Origin: Planococcus sp. MSAK28401
GTDB taxonomy: Bacteria > Bacillota > Bacilli > Bacillales_A > Planococcaceae
Reading direction: 5' to 3'
Length of the DNA stretch: 64,000 nt
Assembly: GCF_018283455.1 (NCBI RefSeq)
Contig: NZ_JAAMTH010000009.1
Coordinates: 99,707 to 163,706, forward strand
Position numbers and translations under genes: made by a program. The notes below the pieces were generated by a model, which worked only from the letters and a program-made list of their open reading frames with translations, was not told the DNA's origin and ran no database searches. How positions within the stretch are numbered: the stretch's first letter is position 1; each line of letters begins with the position of its first letter. Positions 40,533 through 49,081 of this stretch are shown piece after piece.

Positions 40533-40928
40533 TTATCGACATCTTGCTTGTAGACCCTCCAAAGGTTGTTTGATACCTACCGCAAAGTAATCCTCACCGT
40601 CATGCTCAATTCGTGTTCGTTCGTATATTTCTTTTGATTCATCCCAGATTTCAAGGGGACTGCCCGATGTAAAGTAATCTTCAGCGCCTTCGATTTCATA
40701 GCGTCCATCCGATCGTTTAATAATTCTTCCACTAGCTTGAATCGGTTTTTGAAGGTACTCAACCGAATAAATTAAGCTATACAAATGGTCTGCCACTTTT
40801 CGAATTTCTCGCTCTTCAAAGCGTTGTTCCGGATCTTCTCGATCATGCTCAAATTCTTCTTCTTTTGATATCCCTTTTAAAGCAGGCAATGTAGCCGCCA
40901 ACTTTTTCTTGGCCTCTTCTAATCTCAA
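40533..40928 (-). CDS. DUF5348-like protein, 131 aa
   Basis: The N-terminal ~60 residues are charged helices. The C-terminal part is a small beta domain with Gly-Arg-Ile-Ile-Lys-Arg-Ser-Asp-Gly-Arg-Tyr-Glu-Ile, Tyr-Phe-Thr-Ser-Gly-Ser-Pro-Leu-Glu and Asp-Tyr-Phe-Ala-Val-Gly, which fits DUF5348, a family frequent on Firmicutes mobile elements. Function unknown. A GGGGGC-type ribosome site is close to the start. It is the leftmost gene before the paralogue-rich patchwork region. Confidence 0.65.
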   Translation of the reverse strand: MRLEEAKKKLAATLPALKGISKEEEFEHDREDPEQRFEEREIRKVADHLYSLIYSVEYLQKPIQASGRIIKRSDGRYEIEGAEDYFTSGSPLEIWDESKEIYERTRIEHDGEDYFAVGIKQPLEGLQARCR

Positions 40929-42058
40929 GTAAATGCCCCCTCAATGTTTGCTGCCATTTCTTGAATGAATAAGTTCTATACATAGTATATCTCATTACCC
41001 TAGGATACTTTACGCTCTTTGAGGTTTTTTCGAGAATAAATTTTATCGAACTTTGAAAAATTTCACTTCATAATTTTTCTCTTCAGTTTATTCTTCTAAA
41101 ATTAATATTAATCCAAGAGACTTATCAGTAAGTTAACAGTTAGTTATGTACGAAATTTACTTTTACATATCACTTTTATCTTTTAAAAAGAGAATCTCTT
41201 TTCAGTTTCTAGTTTTGTTATTTTTTCTTTGCAACATAAAATGAGCAGCAACAAAAGCTTCTTGTCTCCTGAAAATTTTTCGGGCTCATGCCAGAGTTGT
41301 TGGAAAACTTCAGTTACTAGACGTTCAGAAACTAGAGGGTCATTTTTTACCTTTTAGCAGATTTTCCACAGCAACAGGTAATGCTTTTCCACCACTAATT
41401 CCAAGGCTTGCTTATCCTTAGATTTTATTCTTTTCAATATCTGTTCTTCAGTAGCCATGCGATGCCCTCCTTAAATCCAAATACCCATTAGAAAACAAGG
41501 TAAACTCCTCCACCGTAATAATTATTTATTTAAAATAATATTTTACCCACTGAATTTAATTTTTCCTGTCTAAATTAACCTTTCTTTCATTACTTAATAT
41601 TTGCTCTACTATTTTTTATATACTTCAATCTATGTTTCAATAAAGCAAGTTTTTGTATATCCGTAACTTATGAATAATTAACTGAGAGATGAGATTCTTT
41701 TTTTGGGATAGGTTAGAAGCGAAAAGATAATGCCTTTGCCATGGCCATTCTTAATCTCTTACTTCATCATTAAGTGACATTTTATATCAAAGGCAATTCC
41801 TGCTATCTGTATGAAAAGAGAAGGCTGAAATTTATCCGGCTATCCCACCTGCAAATTAGCTCAAGTGGGGAATTTTATTCCGGCTATAATGGGGAAAATT
41901 AAAAACCGGCCTTGACATAATCAATAGATATGTGCTGAAAATCGAAACTAATGACAATTATATGATTAAACATACTAGTTACGGGTAACACAATGAAGTA
42001 GCTTATCTTTAGTTTTAGTGATCAACAACCAAGTCAAAAATCGGAAGTACGGAATATC
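40929..42058. other. 1.1-kb degenerate intergenic region
   Basis: No intact gene. It holds remnants of a sigma-70 gene (41215-41458, minus). Near 41830-41920 there is a stretch with a repeated TCCGGCTAT motif and a CCGGC/GGCCTTGACA edge that looks like the end of an insertion sequence, perhaps IS21 type; this identification is weak. Confidence 0.55.
41215..41458 (-). pseudogene. Broken ECF-type sigma-70 factor gene (region 2 remnant)
   Basis: From an ATG at 41458 with AAGGAGGG upstream, the frame codes Glu-Gln-Ile-Leu-Lys-Arg-Ile-Lys-Ser-Lys-Asp-Lys-Gln-Ala-Leu-Glu. It continues Val-Val-Glu-Lys-His-Tyr-Leu-Leu-Leu-Trp-Lys-Ile-Cys and stops at 41454-relative codon 35 (41354-41356). A different frame then continues with Val-Thr-Glu-Val-Phe-Gln-Gln-Leu-Trp-His-Glu-Pro-Glu-Lys-Phe. 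The two parts together match sigma region 2 of ECF factors. Region 4 is missing. So the gene is frameshifted and truncated. Confidence 0.65.
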
Positions 42059-42283
42059 ATGCAATTAGAAACCATTCAAAACCTTTTACAGATTTCCTGT
42101 CATTTCAACACTTCTTCTATCACGCACTCCTTTGTCGTCAATCAAGGAGAGAGCTTAACTGTTCGCTGTTTGAAAGACACCTTTGTTTTAGAAATAACGT
42201 CTAGCAAAACGCAACAGAAAAAGCAGTATCTTTCAGTGGAACAAGCGTCGACCGAAATTTTTGAGCAAACTCAAGCCAGCTAA
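42059..42283 (+). CDS. Small hypothetical protein, 74 aa, paralogue of 48412-48648
   Basis: A soluble protein beginning Met-Gln-Leu-Glu-Thr-Ile-Gln-Asn-Leu-Leu-Gln and containing Asn-Thr-Ser-Ser-Ile-Thr-His-Ser-Phe, then Glu-Ser-Leu-Thr-Val-Arg-Cys. The protein at 48412-48648 has the same layout (Leu-Glu-Ser-Ile-Lys-Asp-Leu-Leu, then Asn-Thr-Val-Asn-Ile-Lys-Gln-Thr-Phe, then Glu-Val-Arg-Cys). The family is not recognised. A terminator follows at 42403. Confidence 0.6.
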   Translation: MQLETIQNLLQISCHFNTSSITHSFVVNQGESLTVRCLKDTFVLEITSSKTQQKKQYLSVEQASTEIFEQTQAS

Positions 42284-42402
42284 CTTCAAATCATGGCTAA
42301 ATCACTTGTCTTGTCTATTAGCCAACCTTTTAAACTTCCTTTTCTTATTGAGCGACGTGCATGAATTGATTTGCGTGATGAAAGACAGATTCATAAAATT
42401 AA

Positions 42403-42441
42403 AAGAACGGTTGCCACGTCTCAAGCATGGCAACCGTTCTT
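42403..42441. terminator. Terminator between convergent genes
   Basis: AAGAACGGTTGCC (42403-42415) is perfectly complementary to GGCAACCGTTCTT (42429-42441). It serves the rightward 42059 gene and the leftward STAS gene ending at 42485. Confidence 0.85.
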
Positions 42442-42484
42442 ATGTATGTTTTATGAAACGAAATTCAAAAAGAATCCGTTGGTC

Positions 42485-43327
42485 TTAAAAAGACTTCTGA
42501 GTTTCCATTTTTATGACTTGTTCTAATGTGTTATATACGTTAATATCATTGAAATTTAATCCCAATTGAATGGCGGTCTGTGCAATTTGGGGACTGATTC
42601 CAGATAAAGCTGTTTCGACTCCAATAAGTTTGAGTCCGCTAATTACCTGGAAGATTTGATGCGCCACCATCGTATCGATGATGGGTACTCCTGACAAATC
42701 AATAAATAACTTTTCCAATCGTTTTTGTGCGCACTGGTCCAGCGTTTTTTCAAAAATGACTTGTGCCCGGTAGGTACTGATTTCCCCTACCAGTGGCAAA
42801 AAGCCGATTTCATTCGTTAAGGTGATCACTGGGGCACTCATTTCCACGATCATTTCTTGTTGAGCATTTAACCTACTGACGGAGGCTTTTGCATGTTGTT
42901 TTGTGAACTCCAGAATGATGGAATGGATTGCATCCACTACGCCTTGGTTCCAAGCACTCAACTGCTGAAACGTAGCATCCGTAGCATGATGAATGACAAA
43001 CTCCTCAATCAATGCAGCATACTGTTTTTGTGTTCGGAAAAACTCTTCAATGATTTCTTCAATGGGCGTCCGCTGATGCCCTTCATCAACCGCCAAACTC
43101 CGAATAAACTGTTGAAAATCCTCGGATAATTCTTCAGTTTCCGGATCGAATATCATACAGAACTGTTTATGGAAGGCTAAGTTCTGACTTTTAAATCGTT
43201 GAATCATCACCGGATCGGTTGAAGCATACATCCCTTCCCGGGTTTTATCTACTGATGCGTACCACTCTTCCGTCAAGCGCTCGACGTTATCACAAAAAAA
43301 GACATGAAGTTCTTGATTTTTTAGCAT
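42485..43327 (-). CDS. RsbR-type STAS domain protein
   Basis: 280 aa from the ATG at 43327. I chose this over a TTG 17 codons upstream because the paralogue at 44341 starts at the same residue and a GGGAGA site precedes it. The N-terminal ~150 residues are a helical (non-heme-globin-like) sensor region. The C-terminal STAS domain contains Leu-Phe-Ile-Asp-Leu-Ser-Gly-Val-Pro-Ile-Ile-Asp-Thr-Met-Val-Ala-His, the RsbR phosphorylation-site region. RsbR paralogues build the stressosome that controls sigma-B. No RsbS/RsbT is nearby. Confidence 0.85.
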   Translation of the reverse strand: MLKNQELHVFFCDNVERLTEEWYASVDKTREGMYASTDPVMIQRFKSQNLAFHKQFCMIFDPETEELSEDFQQFIRSLAVDEGHQRTPIEEIIEEFFRTQKQYAALIEEFVIHHATDATFQQLSAWNQGVVDAIHSIILEFTKQHAKASVSRLNAQQEMIVEMSAPVITLTNEIGFLPLVGEISTYRAQVIFEKTLDQCAQKRLEKLFIDLSGVPIIDTMVAHQIFQVISGLKLIGVETALSGISPQIAQTAIQLGLNFNDINVYNTLEQVIKMETQKSF

Positions 43328-43656
43328 ATTGTTTATTTCTCCCATCGTATGATTAAAATTGGCTGCCTTCTGGTTCAATTCGTCAAACGAGGAGAATGAA
43401 ACAAGAGGCTAAAAACTGGCGGTCTCTTGTTATCATACATTTATTATTTCAAAAGAGGAAATAATTACGAATTATCTCCCCCCAATTACATACTTGCTGC
43501 ATATAAATTGATTCTAATCAATATCGCCCTACAATACACTGGTTCTTTAGCTATCCTATTATATTTGAGTAAAATTAATCTTGTTGATTATAGATATAAT
43601 AAAAGAACCCCTGACACAATTCGCGAGAATACACAGGTCAGGAGAAAACTGCATAT
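43328..43656. other. Intergenic region, no supported gene
   Basis: It contains a hairpin near 43404-43433 (AACAAGAG/CTCTTGTT). An open frame on the plus strand from 43427 has no ribosome site and poor composition. I support nothing else here. Confidence 0.4.
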
Positions 43657-44196
43657 CTATTTTTTAAAAGTCAATAAAGCGGAGCCTTTGTCATCTTCAA
43701 AATCCCAATCGACGTAAGCGCCGGTCAAGGGGCGATTGACGATAGCAGGTAAGTTCGATTCTATAAATAGTATATATTCCAATTGCCTTTTCGCTAGTTT
43801 CAACGTTTTAGAAAAACCACTCGTGATCAGTTCTTTCTCCAGTAAAATGAAGATATCCAGCCGTTCAATCAGCAGCATCCGATCACTCAATCAATAAAAA
43901 TTAGTTTCTCCCGGTTCTTTCTGCCCGACAATGCTCAAACGAATAACTCCTTTCCGAAGCTCTGGTTCATCCACTTTCTCCGGCCATTTATATTTATGCG
44001 ATTTTGGTTCTTCCAAGACAGCCAGTAGCATGCCGGAACCATCCTCCAAATTCCAATCTGCATACAATTCCAGCACATCCAGGTCGGCTTCTTTCCAGAA
44101 ATTCTTCTTAAGATCCCCTGCCAATTCTAACATTAGTAAATTCCTTGTTTTCAACACGCGGTTCTTTTCGTTCTGATCCAAGAGAATTCTCTCCAT
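43657..44196 (-). pseudogene. Broken DUF2294/MpsC-family gene
   Basis: Two adjacent frames on the same register (44196-43891 and 43890-43657) align with the middle and C-terminal parts of the intact 232-aa paralogues at 46811 and 47547. At 43891-43893 a TGA stands where the paralogues have Trp in Tyr-Trp-Leu-(Asn/Ser), so one G-to-A change made the stop. The first ~55 residues of the family are also absent. The frame after the stop is otherwise intact (Glu-Lys-Glu-Leu-Ile, Asp-Trp-Asp-Phe-Glu-Asp-Asp), so the decay is recent. Confidence 0.85.
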
Positions 44197-44340
44197 AGAT
44201 TACAGAAGAGTGCATACATCTACTAAATCAGATAGTATAGACATGAGTCATTTCAGAGGCAATCTGTCAATGGTTTCTATCTTGTATCTACATTGGCTAA
44301 GAAATATAAAAGATACTTAATAATGAAGGGAAAGAACACA

Positions 44341-45189
44341 ATGTTACGCAATAAAGAACTTCATGATTTTCTCTGCGAGAAAAACACGGGACTGACCGAG
44401 CAGTGGTATCAGGCATTGGATAAAAAGCAAGGGGGCATCTACAGCTCCATGAACCCAAACGTAATTGAAAAGCTGAAGCAGCAAAATGCTGAATTTCATG
44501 ATCGTTTCTGTTCGATGTTCAGCAAGGAGTACGAGGAATTCCTAGAAGATTTTCAAGGGTGGATTGTCCGTACCGCAAGAGATGAAGACCGCTTGTCCAC
44601 ACCGACGACTGCCATGTTGCAAGACTTTTTCCAAACCCAGAAACAGTACCTTCAGCTGATCGAGGAATTTGCTTCCATTCAAGGAGAACGGGTCTCCAAG
44701 GAACAGCTCATTGCCTGGAGTCAGGGAATTACGGCGACCATCAATGACCTTCTTCTGGAATTCACAACCCAGACGGCCATCGCAGCTGAAAAAAGATTGA
44801 ACGCCCAACAAGAATTGATTGTCGAAATGAGCGCTCCGATTATCCTACTCACTAAAGATACCGGTCTGCTGCCATTGGTCGGGGAAATTAATACGTATCG
44901 GGCGCAAATTCTTTTTGAAAAAGCATTGGAACAAAGTGCCGGCTACCGTCTCGAACGATTGTTCATTGACTTATCGGGAGTCCCCATCATCGACACGATG
45001 GTGGCTCACCAAATCTTCCAACTTATTGATGGGCTACGACTAATCGGTGTCAAAACAGCCTTGGCCGGCGTCAGTCCGGATATTGCACAGACAGCCATTC
45101 AATTAGGCATCAACTTTGGAAAAATTGAAGTCTACAGCACCTTGGTGCAAGCAATGAAACTGCAGAACCTGGAATTCATTAAGAATTGA
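44341..45189 (+). CDS. RsbR-type STAS domain protein (second copy)
   Basis: 282 aa from the ATG at 44341, with GAAGGGAAAG upstream; the frame open to 44293 has no ribosome site. It aligns along its full length with the protein at 42485 (Leu-His-Asp-Phe-Leu-Cys, Thr-Gln-Lys-Gln-Tyr, Asn-Ala-Gln-Gln-Glu-Leu-Ile-Val-Glu-Met-Ser-Ala-Pro). It ends with the same STAS motif Asp-Leu-Ser-Gly-Val-Pro-Ile-Ile-Asp-Thr. The two copies face away from the broken DUF2294 gene, suggesting local duplication with inversion. GC is higher than in the first copy. Confidence 0.85.
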   Translation: MLRNKELHDFLCEKNTGLTEQWYQALDKKQGGIYSSMNPNVIEKLKQQNAEFHDRFCSMFSKEYEEFLEDFQGWIVRTARDEDRLSTPTTAMLQDFFQTQKQYLQLIEEFASIQGERVSKEQLIAWSQGITATINDLLLEFTTQTAIAAEKRLNAQQELIVEMSAPIILLTKDTGLLPLVGEINTYRAQILFEKALEQSAGYRLERLFIDLSGVPIIDTMVAHQIFQLIDGLRLIGVKTALAGVSPDIAQTAIQLGINFGKIEVYSTLVQAMKLQNLEFIKN

Positions 45190-45494
45190 TCAGAACTGCT
45201 ACATGTCTTGAATCATTTAAAACTGTAGAAGCCATATGCAGCCTCTTTTATTTTTCTTCAACCTTCTAAGTGTTGATGCCTGATGAAAGATGGAACGAAA
45301 AAGGAAGACAACCAGCTAGTCCCTAGCTGGTTGTCTTCCTTTTTTGAGTACACGCTATTTAGAGAAAGTAATTCTGACTGTTACCATTATATTCATCAAT
45401 CCAATGGAACAAGGAAAAGACGTAGCTTAAAGTCGTGCTTCATCTTTATCTTATAATATGTCGTAACGATCCATTTCTATATTCTTAGAATCCA
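45190..45494. other. Intergenic region with terminator
   Basis: It contains only the strong hairpin at 45301-45346 between the STAS gene and the leftward 45495 gene. Confidence 0.6.
45301..45346. terminator. Strong terminator
   Basis: AAGGAAGACAACCAGCTAG (45301-45319) pairs perfectly with 45323-45341 around a 3-base loop, followed by T residues. It is about 110 bases after the STAS gene. Confidence 0.9.
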
Positions 45495-45899
45495 TTAATG
45501 GAATGGGGATACCCGATTCAATTCTTGATAAGACAAGAAGTTTTGTCGGCTAGACTTATGATGATAAGGTGTGATAAAAAAAAGATCTTTTGGAGATTCT
45601 TTAGATAAATGATACAAACCGCGAAAGACATGTTCAGTTAGTTCATACCGCTGCATACAATTGGGCAAGCTTTTCACTTTTTCAGATGCATGTTCCAACT
45701 GAAATTCTTCTATCTCCGCCCACGCCGTCTCTATATGGATTCGTTTTTTTCCTTCGTGAATTAAAGTGTTTTCCCGAGTCAAACGAGCAAATAAAGTAAT
45801 AAAGGCTAATCCGTTTTCAATATGTACATCTTTGGATTTAAGAAAAAAATAGCTAGTTGACTTTAGAGGAATTGTTAGATGGGTGTGTCTCATTTTCAT
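45495..45899 (-). CDS. Hypothetical protein, 134 aa, member of a three-copy family
   Basis: It shares a core with the genes at 48714 and 50598: (Lys/Asp)-x-His-x-Glu-Asn-Gly-x-(Ala/Leu)-Phe-Ile-Thr-Leu-Phe-Ala-Arg-Leu-Thr, then Glu-Thr-x-Trp-Ala-Glu-Ile-Glu-Glu. Leu-Pro-Asn and a closing Tyr-(Phe/Tyr)-x-Thr-Pro-(Tyr/Phe) follow. It is beta-rich at the N-terminus and helical after. I do not recognise the family. GAAGGGAGAAATG surrounds the start. Confidence 0.65.
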   Translation of the reverse strand: MKMRHTHLTIPLKSTSYFFLKSKDVHIENGLAFITLFARLTRENTLIHEGKKRIHIETAWAEIEEFQLEHASEKVKSLPNCMQRYELTEHVFRGLYHLSKESPKDLFFITPYHHKSSRQNFLSYQELNRVSPFH

Positions 45900-46218
45900 T
45901 TCTCCCTTCTTTATTCACTTTATCTTCGTTTGTAAAAATAACGTTGTTTTTTGCTTGTGTATATATTCGAATAGAAGATCAAATGAAAATTTAAGCTTTT
46001 CACACCAAATATTCCTATTAATGAAAGCGAATTATATACTCATTATAGCCTAATTATTTCTAAAACACTTCGAAAGACATAACTTTCTAAACATTTTATC
46101 TTTTTAGGTCTTAAATAAAGCAATTGTCTCTATTTCTTCAGGAAGAAGAAATCACCAGCCAAAGCGTGAAAGCGAGAAAGATACCCCCGCCAAGAAGTCC
46201 CGACAGAAAAAGAATTGC
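45900..46218. other. AT-rich intergenic region
   Basis: 319 bp upstream of the 45899 start and downstream of the 46219 gene. I see no gene and no clear promoter. A frame on the plus strand from 46124 is the shadow of the small membrane protein. Confidence 0.4.
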
Positions 46219-46419
46219 TTATTCTTTGCCCCTCTTTTGGTTCGTATTTGAGAAGAGTTCGATGGCAATAAATAGAGAAAGAATAATCAAGGTCGTGCGC
46301 ATTCTATCGCTTTCCGAATTTACAAATACGTAAAGTACTGCAGATACAGGCAGCACGAGAATAAAAGAGTTTTTCACCCCTGCATAAAATCCCCTTTTCT
46401 CCTTTGGTGTTTTCTCCAT
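46219..46419 (-). CDS. Small two-helix membrane protein, 66 aa
   Basis: The ATG at 46419 lies six bases after GGGAGG. The sequence is a charged start (Met-Glu-Lys-Thr-Pro-Lys-Glu-Lys-Arg), a hydrophobic helix (Phe-Ile-Leu-Val-Leu-Pro-Val-Ser-Ala-Val-Leu-Tyr), a short Asn-Ser-Glu-Ser-Asp-Arg loop, a second helix and a basic tail. It resembles the many small Bacillales membrane proteins of unknown function. Confidence 0.6.
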   Translation of the reverse strand: MEKTPKEKRGFYAGVKNSFILVLPVSAVLYVFVNSESDRMRTTLIILSLFIAIELFSNTNQKRGKE

Positions 46420-46810
46420 CGTTTTCCTCCCTGCTGGCTTTTGACAAACACGGTCTTTTGGTTCTAGAGCTAACATGCTGACAATTAACCTGTCTTGAGA
46501 CACAAAAGATGGCATGTCTTTTTATTTTAGCTTCATTCATCTCCCTCTTTTCATTTAACAGATTAAGTTCATGCATTATTCTTCTCTTAGCTTTAGTACC
46601 GCGTTCTTTTCTCTACTTAAATTCTTAAATTATTCTATGTATAGATGTAGTAAAACTACAGCAGTGTATCCTTTTTAATGTATCCTTGAGAAGGACGGTT
46701 TAAAGAGAAAAGGGAGAGCAGCCGCTGGTCGAAGCCCGTCCTCCCTCCTTTTATATTTAATTCACTTCTGATAATGGATCGCATGTTAACCGAAATAACC
46801 ATTCTTTCGT
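46420..46810. other. Intergenic region with weak terminator
   Basis: No gene. AGGACGG near 46692 and CCGTCCT near 46728 can pair around a larger loop with an inner GGGAG/CTCCC option. Read leftward this is followed by TTTTCTCTTT, so it may end the DUF2294 operon. Confidence 0.4.
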
Positions 46811-47509
46811 TTATCGCTCTTTCGGCTCCAACAACAAGACAATATAACTTACATCTTTTTCAAAATCCCAATCCAGAAAAATTTCGCTGGTGGTCCGGTT
46901 CAAAGCCTGCTCTAATCCGACTTCTTCCAACAGCTCGTGTTCCAACGGCCGCTTGGACAGCTTCAATGCTTCGATAAATCCGTTCTTTATCAGTTCTTTT
47001 TCAATCCGTACCAAGATGCCGGAACGACGAACCAATATTGTTCGTTCATTCAACCAGTAGATGTCCGTTCGATCGGGTGTTTTCTCCGCATGTCTGCTTG
47101 CTTCATCGATCTTCTTCCGAACGACTTCTGGGTTGACATTGTCCGGCCAGTTTTCCGTGTCTTCTGTCGTTTCTTCGTTCATCACGCCGATGATCATTCC
47201 GGTTTCTTTGGTGAGATTCCAATCGGCGTAAAGCTCTTTCAACTCAATCTCAGCCACTTCTCGAAGCCCCTGAAGGATTTCTGGTTTCAGATCAAGCATG
47301 ACTATGTCCCTTGTCGCCAGTACCCGTTTACTTTCTTCCTGCTTGATCTGCAACTTCTCCATAGGCGCTAAGAAGCCCCGGAAATGGATGGTGATAAATG
47401 GATGCTTGATGGTAACATAGACCGACGTCGGTCCTTTTCCAAAATGCTTTCGCAGTGTGGTTGAGATATAGCCGCTGATTTCGGATTCGTATGTTTTCCC
47501 CTTGGCCAT
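46811..47509 (-). CDS. DUF2294/MpsC-family protein
   Basis: 232 aa from the ATG at 47509, with GAAGGGGG eight bases upstream. The frame that opens at 47554 would overlap the neighbour and is rejected. The protein is a duplicated domain: residues 1-115 and 120-232 each end in a (Tyr/Leu)-Asp-Trp-(Asn/Asp)-x-Glu motif (Glu-Leu-Tyr-Ala-Asp-Trp-Asn and Ile-Phe-Leu-Asp-Trp-Asp-Phe-Glu). DUF2294 was later named MpsC after a link to sodium-dependent membrane potential systems; no such transporter is seen here. It is followed upstream by a second copy. Confidence 0.8.
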   Translation of the reverse strand: MAKGKTYESEISGYISTTLRKHFGKGPTSVYVTIKHPFITIHFRGFLAPMEKLQIKQEESKRVLATRDIVMLDLKPEILQGLREVAEIELKELYADWNLTKETGMIIGVMNEETTEDTENWPDNVNPEVVRKKIDEASRHAEKTPDRTDIYWLNERTILVRRSGILVRIEKELIKNGFIEALKLSKRPLEHELLEEVGLEQALNRTTSEIFLDWDFEKDVSYIVLLLEPKER

Positions 47510-47546
47510 TTCTACGCCCCCTTCTGCTTCAAAAACCGCTTCTCTT

Positions 47547-48245
47547 TTATTCAACCTGCGGATTTAAAATGAAAACCATATAAGCCTTGTCTTCTTCAAA
47601 ATTCCAATCAACGAACAATCCGTTGATGTCCCGATTAAATATCGGTTCCAGCTGCATGAACTCCATTACGCGGTGTTCAAGCGGCCGCTTGGCTAACCGC
47701 AGTTCTTCTGTAACGCCATTTTTGATCAATTCTTTTTCAATATCTACCATGGTGCCTCTTCGTTCAACCAGAATCGTGTCGTCATTCAGCCAATAAACGG
47801 CGATAAAGTCGGGTTCTTTCTGCGTTTTTTTACTCATAACGATGATTTTCTCTTGCAAAGCCTCCACGTTCACATCTGTCGGACTTTCCAGTGAGACTTG
47901 ATCCACTTCTGCGTCCAGTACGGCGATCAGCATGCCACTTTGTTTTTCCAGATTCCAGTCTGCATAAATTTCCAGAACGTCAAATCCCGTTATGTTTGTC
48001 AGCGCTTCCATCAATTTAGACTTGATACCATTTATCATGATATCTCTTGTTTCAGTCACTCGCTTTGCTTTGTTTCTTTTTAAAAGGAGCTTTTCACTCG
48101 GAATTGATAACCCGAGAAGATGGATTGCGATAAAAGGAGCGCGCATGGCAACATTCACAGAATGGGGACTTTCGCCAAATTGCTGGGCCAGAAAAGAAGA
48201 GATGTAATTTTCCACTTCCTGTTGGATCGTTTGATCGTTTGTCAT
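47547..48245 (-). CDS. DUF2294/MpsC-family protein (second copy)
   Basis: 232 aa, the same length as the neighbouring paralogue, with matching motifs: Ser-Val-Asn-Val-Ala-Met-Arg-Ala-Pro-Phe-Ile, Glu-Ile-Tyr-Ala-Asp-Trp-Asn-Leu-Glu, Tyr-Trp-Leu-Asn-Asp-Asp-Thr-Ile-Leu-Val and Val-Asp-Trp-Asn-Phe-Glu-Glu-Asp. AAAGGAGCTC precedes the ATG. It is transcribed first of the pair, 37 bases ahead of the 47509 start. The intact Tyr-Trp-Leu here shows that the TGA in the third copy at 43891 replaces Trp. Confidence 0.8.
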   Translation of the reverse strand: MTNDQTIQQEVENYISSFLAQQFGESPHSVNVAMRAPFIAIHLLGLSIPSEKLLLKRNKAKRVTETRDIMINGIKSKLMEALTNITGFDVLEIYADWNLEKQSGMLIAVLDAEVDQVSLESPTDVNVEALQEKIIVMSKKTQKEPDFIAVYWLNDDTILVERRGTMVDIEKELIKNGVTEELRLAKRPLEHRVMEFMQLEPIFNRDINGLFVDWNFEEDKAYMVFILNPQVE

Positions 48246-48411
48246 ATCATGAGCTCCTTTAAACGAATTCGTTTTCCTGAATTTGGTTCAGTATACGGGA
48301 ATGAGAGATGAATAGATAGGAAACACAGGAAAGTCTTTTCGTACGCTAACGAGTTCCCTGCTTTCTTCTTGTCGTTTCTTGCGGTGATGTATTGAAATTT
48401 AGCGATGACCT

Positions 48412-48648
48412 CTACCTATCATCAGCGTGACCATTTATATATTCGTCTATGATAGTAGCTGCCTCGTCGATTGATTCATAGCATTTAATTGTCTTTGTCT
48501 GAACATACGTTAATTCCAGGAATCGGGTATTGGGTTGGCATCTGACTTCAATCCAATCCGTTTCTGTTTTGGTGAAGGTTTGTTTGATGTTGACGGTATT
48601 GTATTCGCAAATAGTTTTGAGAAGATCTTTTATGCTTTCTAATTTCAA
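48412..48648 (-). CDS. Small hypothetical protein, 78 aa, paralogue of 42059-42283
   Basis: A TTG at 48648, with AGGAGA six bases upstream, gives 78 aa aligned from the first residue with the 74-aa protein at 42059; the longer ATG frame from 48714 overlaps the upstream gene. Shared positions include Leu-Glu-Ser-Ile, Asn-Thr-Val-Asn-Ile and Glu-Val-Arg-Cys. Function unknown. It forms a leftward pair with the 48714 gene. Confidence 0.6.
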   Translation of the reverse strand: MKLESIKDLLKTICEYNTVNIKQTFTKTETDWIEVRCQPNTRFLELTYVQTKTIKCYESIDEAATIIDEYINGHADDR

Positions 48649-48713
48649 TGCGATTCTCCTGTCTGTAAAGAAAGAATAGGCAAAATCCAAGTGCCAGACC
48701 GATATTACCGCCA

Positions 48714-49046
48714 TTATTCCAGGCGTTTGAACGTAGCCGTTTGATACAGCGGAGTCAAAGAATAGAGTGATTTCTGTTGCTTTTGGGACAGCCGTTCCAA
48801 TTCGCGGAACACATTTTCGGGAATCTGATAGGTGTACATGCCATTCGGCACCTTTTGCAGCCGTTGACCAGCCTGGTTCCAGACTATTTCCTCGATCTCC
48901 GCCCAGACGTATTCGGTATATCGGGGAGTCTTGATGGTCAAACGGGCAAAAAAAGTGATGAAGGCTTTCCCGTTTTCAATGTGGGTCTTTTTGACACGTG
49001 AAAAGTAATAGTAGAAAGGTAGTGGAGGTGACGACTTTCTCTGCAT
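48714..49046 (-). CDS. Hypothetical protein, 110 aa, member of a three-copy family
   Basis: A paralogue of 45495 and 50598: Lys-Lys-Thr-His-Ile-Glu-Asn-Gly-Lys-Ala-Phe-Ile-Thr-Phe-Phe-Ala-Arg-Leu-Thr, then Val-Trp-Ala-Glu-Ile-Glu-Glu, then Val-Pro-Asn-Gly-Met and a closing Leu-Thr-Pro-Leu-Tyr. GAGAGGGAAAG precedes the ATG. It sits between the 133-aa gene and the small 78-aa gene on the same strand. Confidence 0.65.
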   Translation of the reverse strand: MQRKSSPPLPFYYYFSRVKKTHIENGKAFITFFARLTIKTPRYTEYVWAEIEEIVWNQAGQRLQKVPNGMYTYQIPENVFRELERLSQKQQKSLYSLTPLYQTATFKRLE

Positions 49047-49081
49047 GCAGCTTTCCCTCTCTTTATACGGTTAATTAATTG

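Noticed and set aside
43427..43717. 96-codon frame on the plus strand
   Set aside because: It has no ribosome site and runs over the end of the broken DUF2294 gene on the other strand, with unnatural composition.
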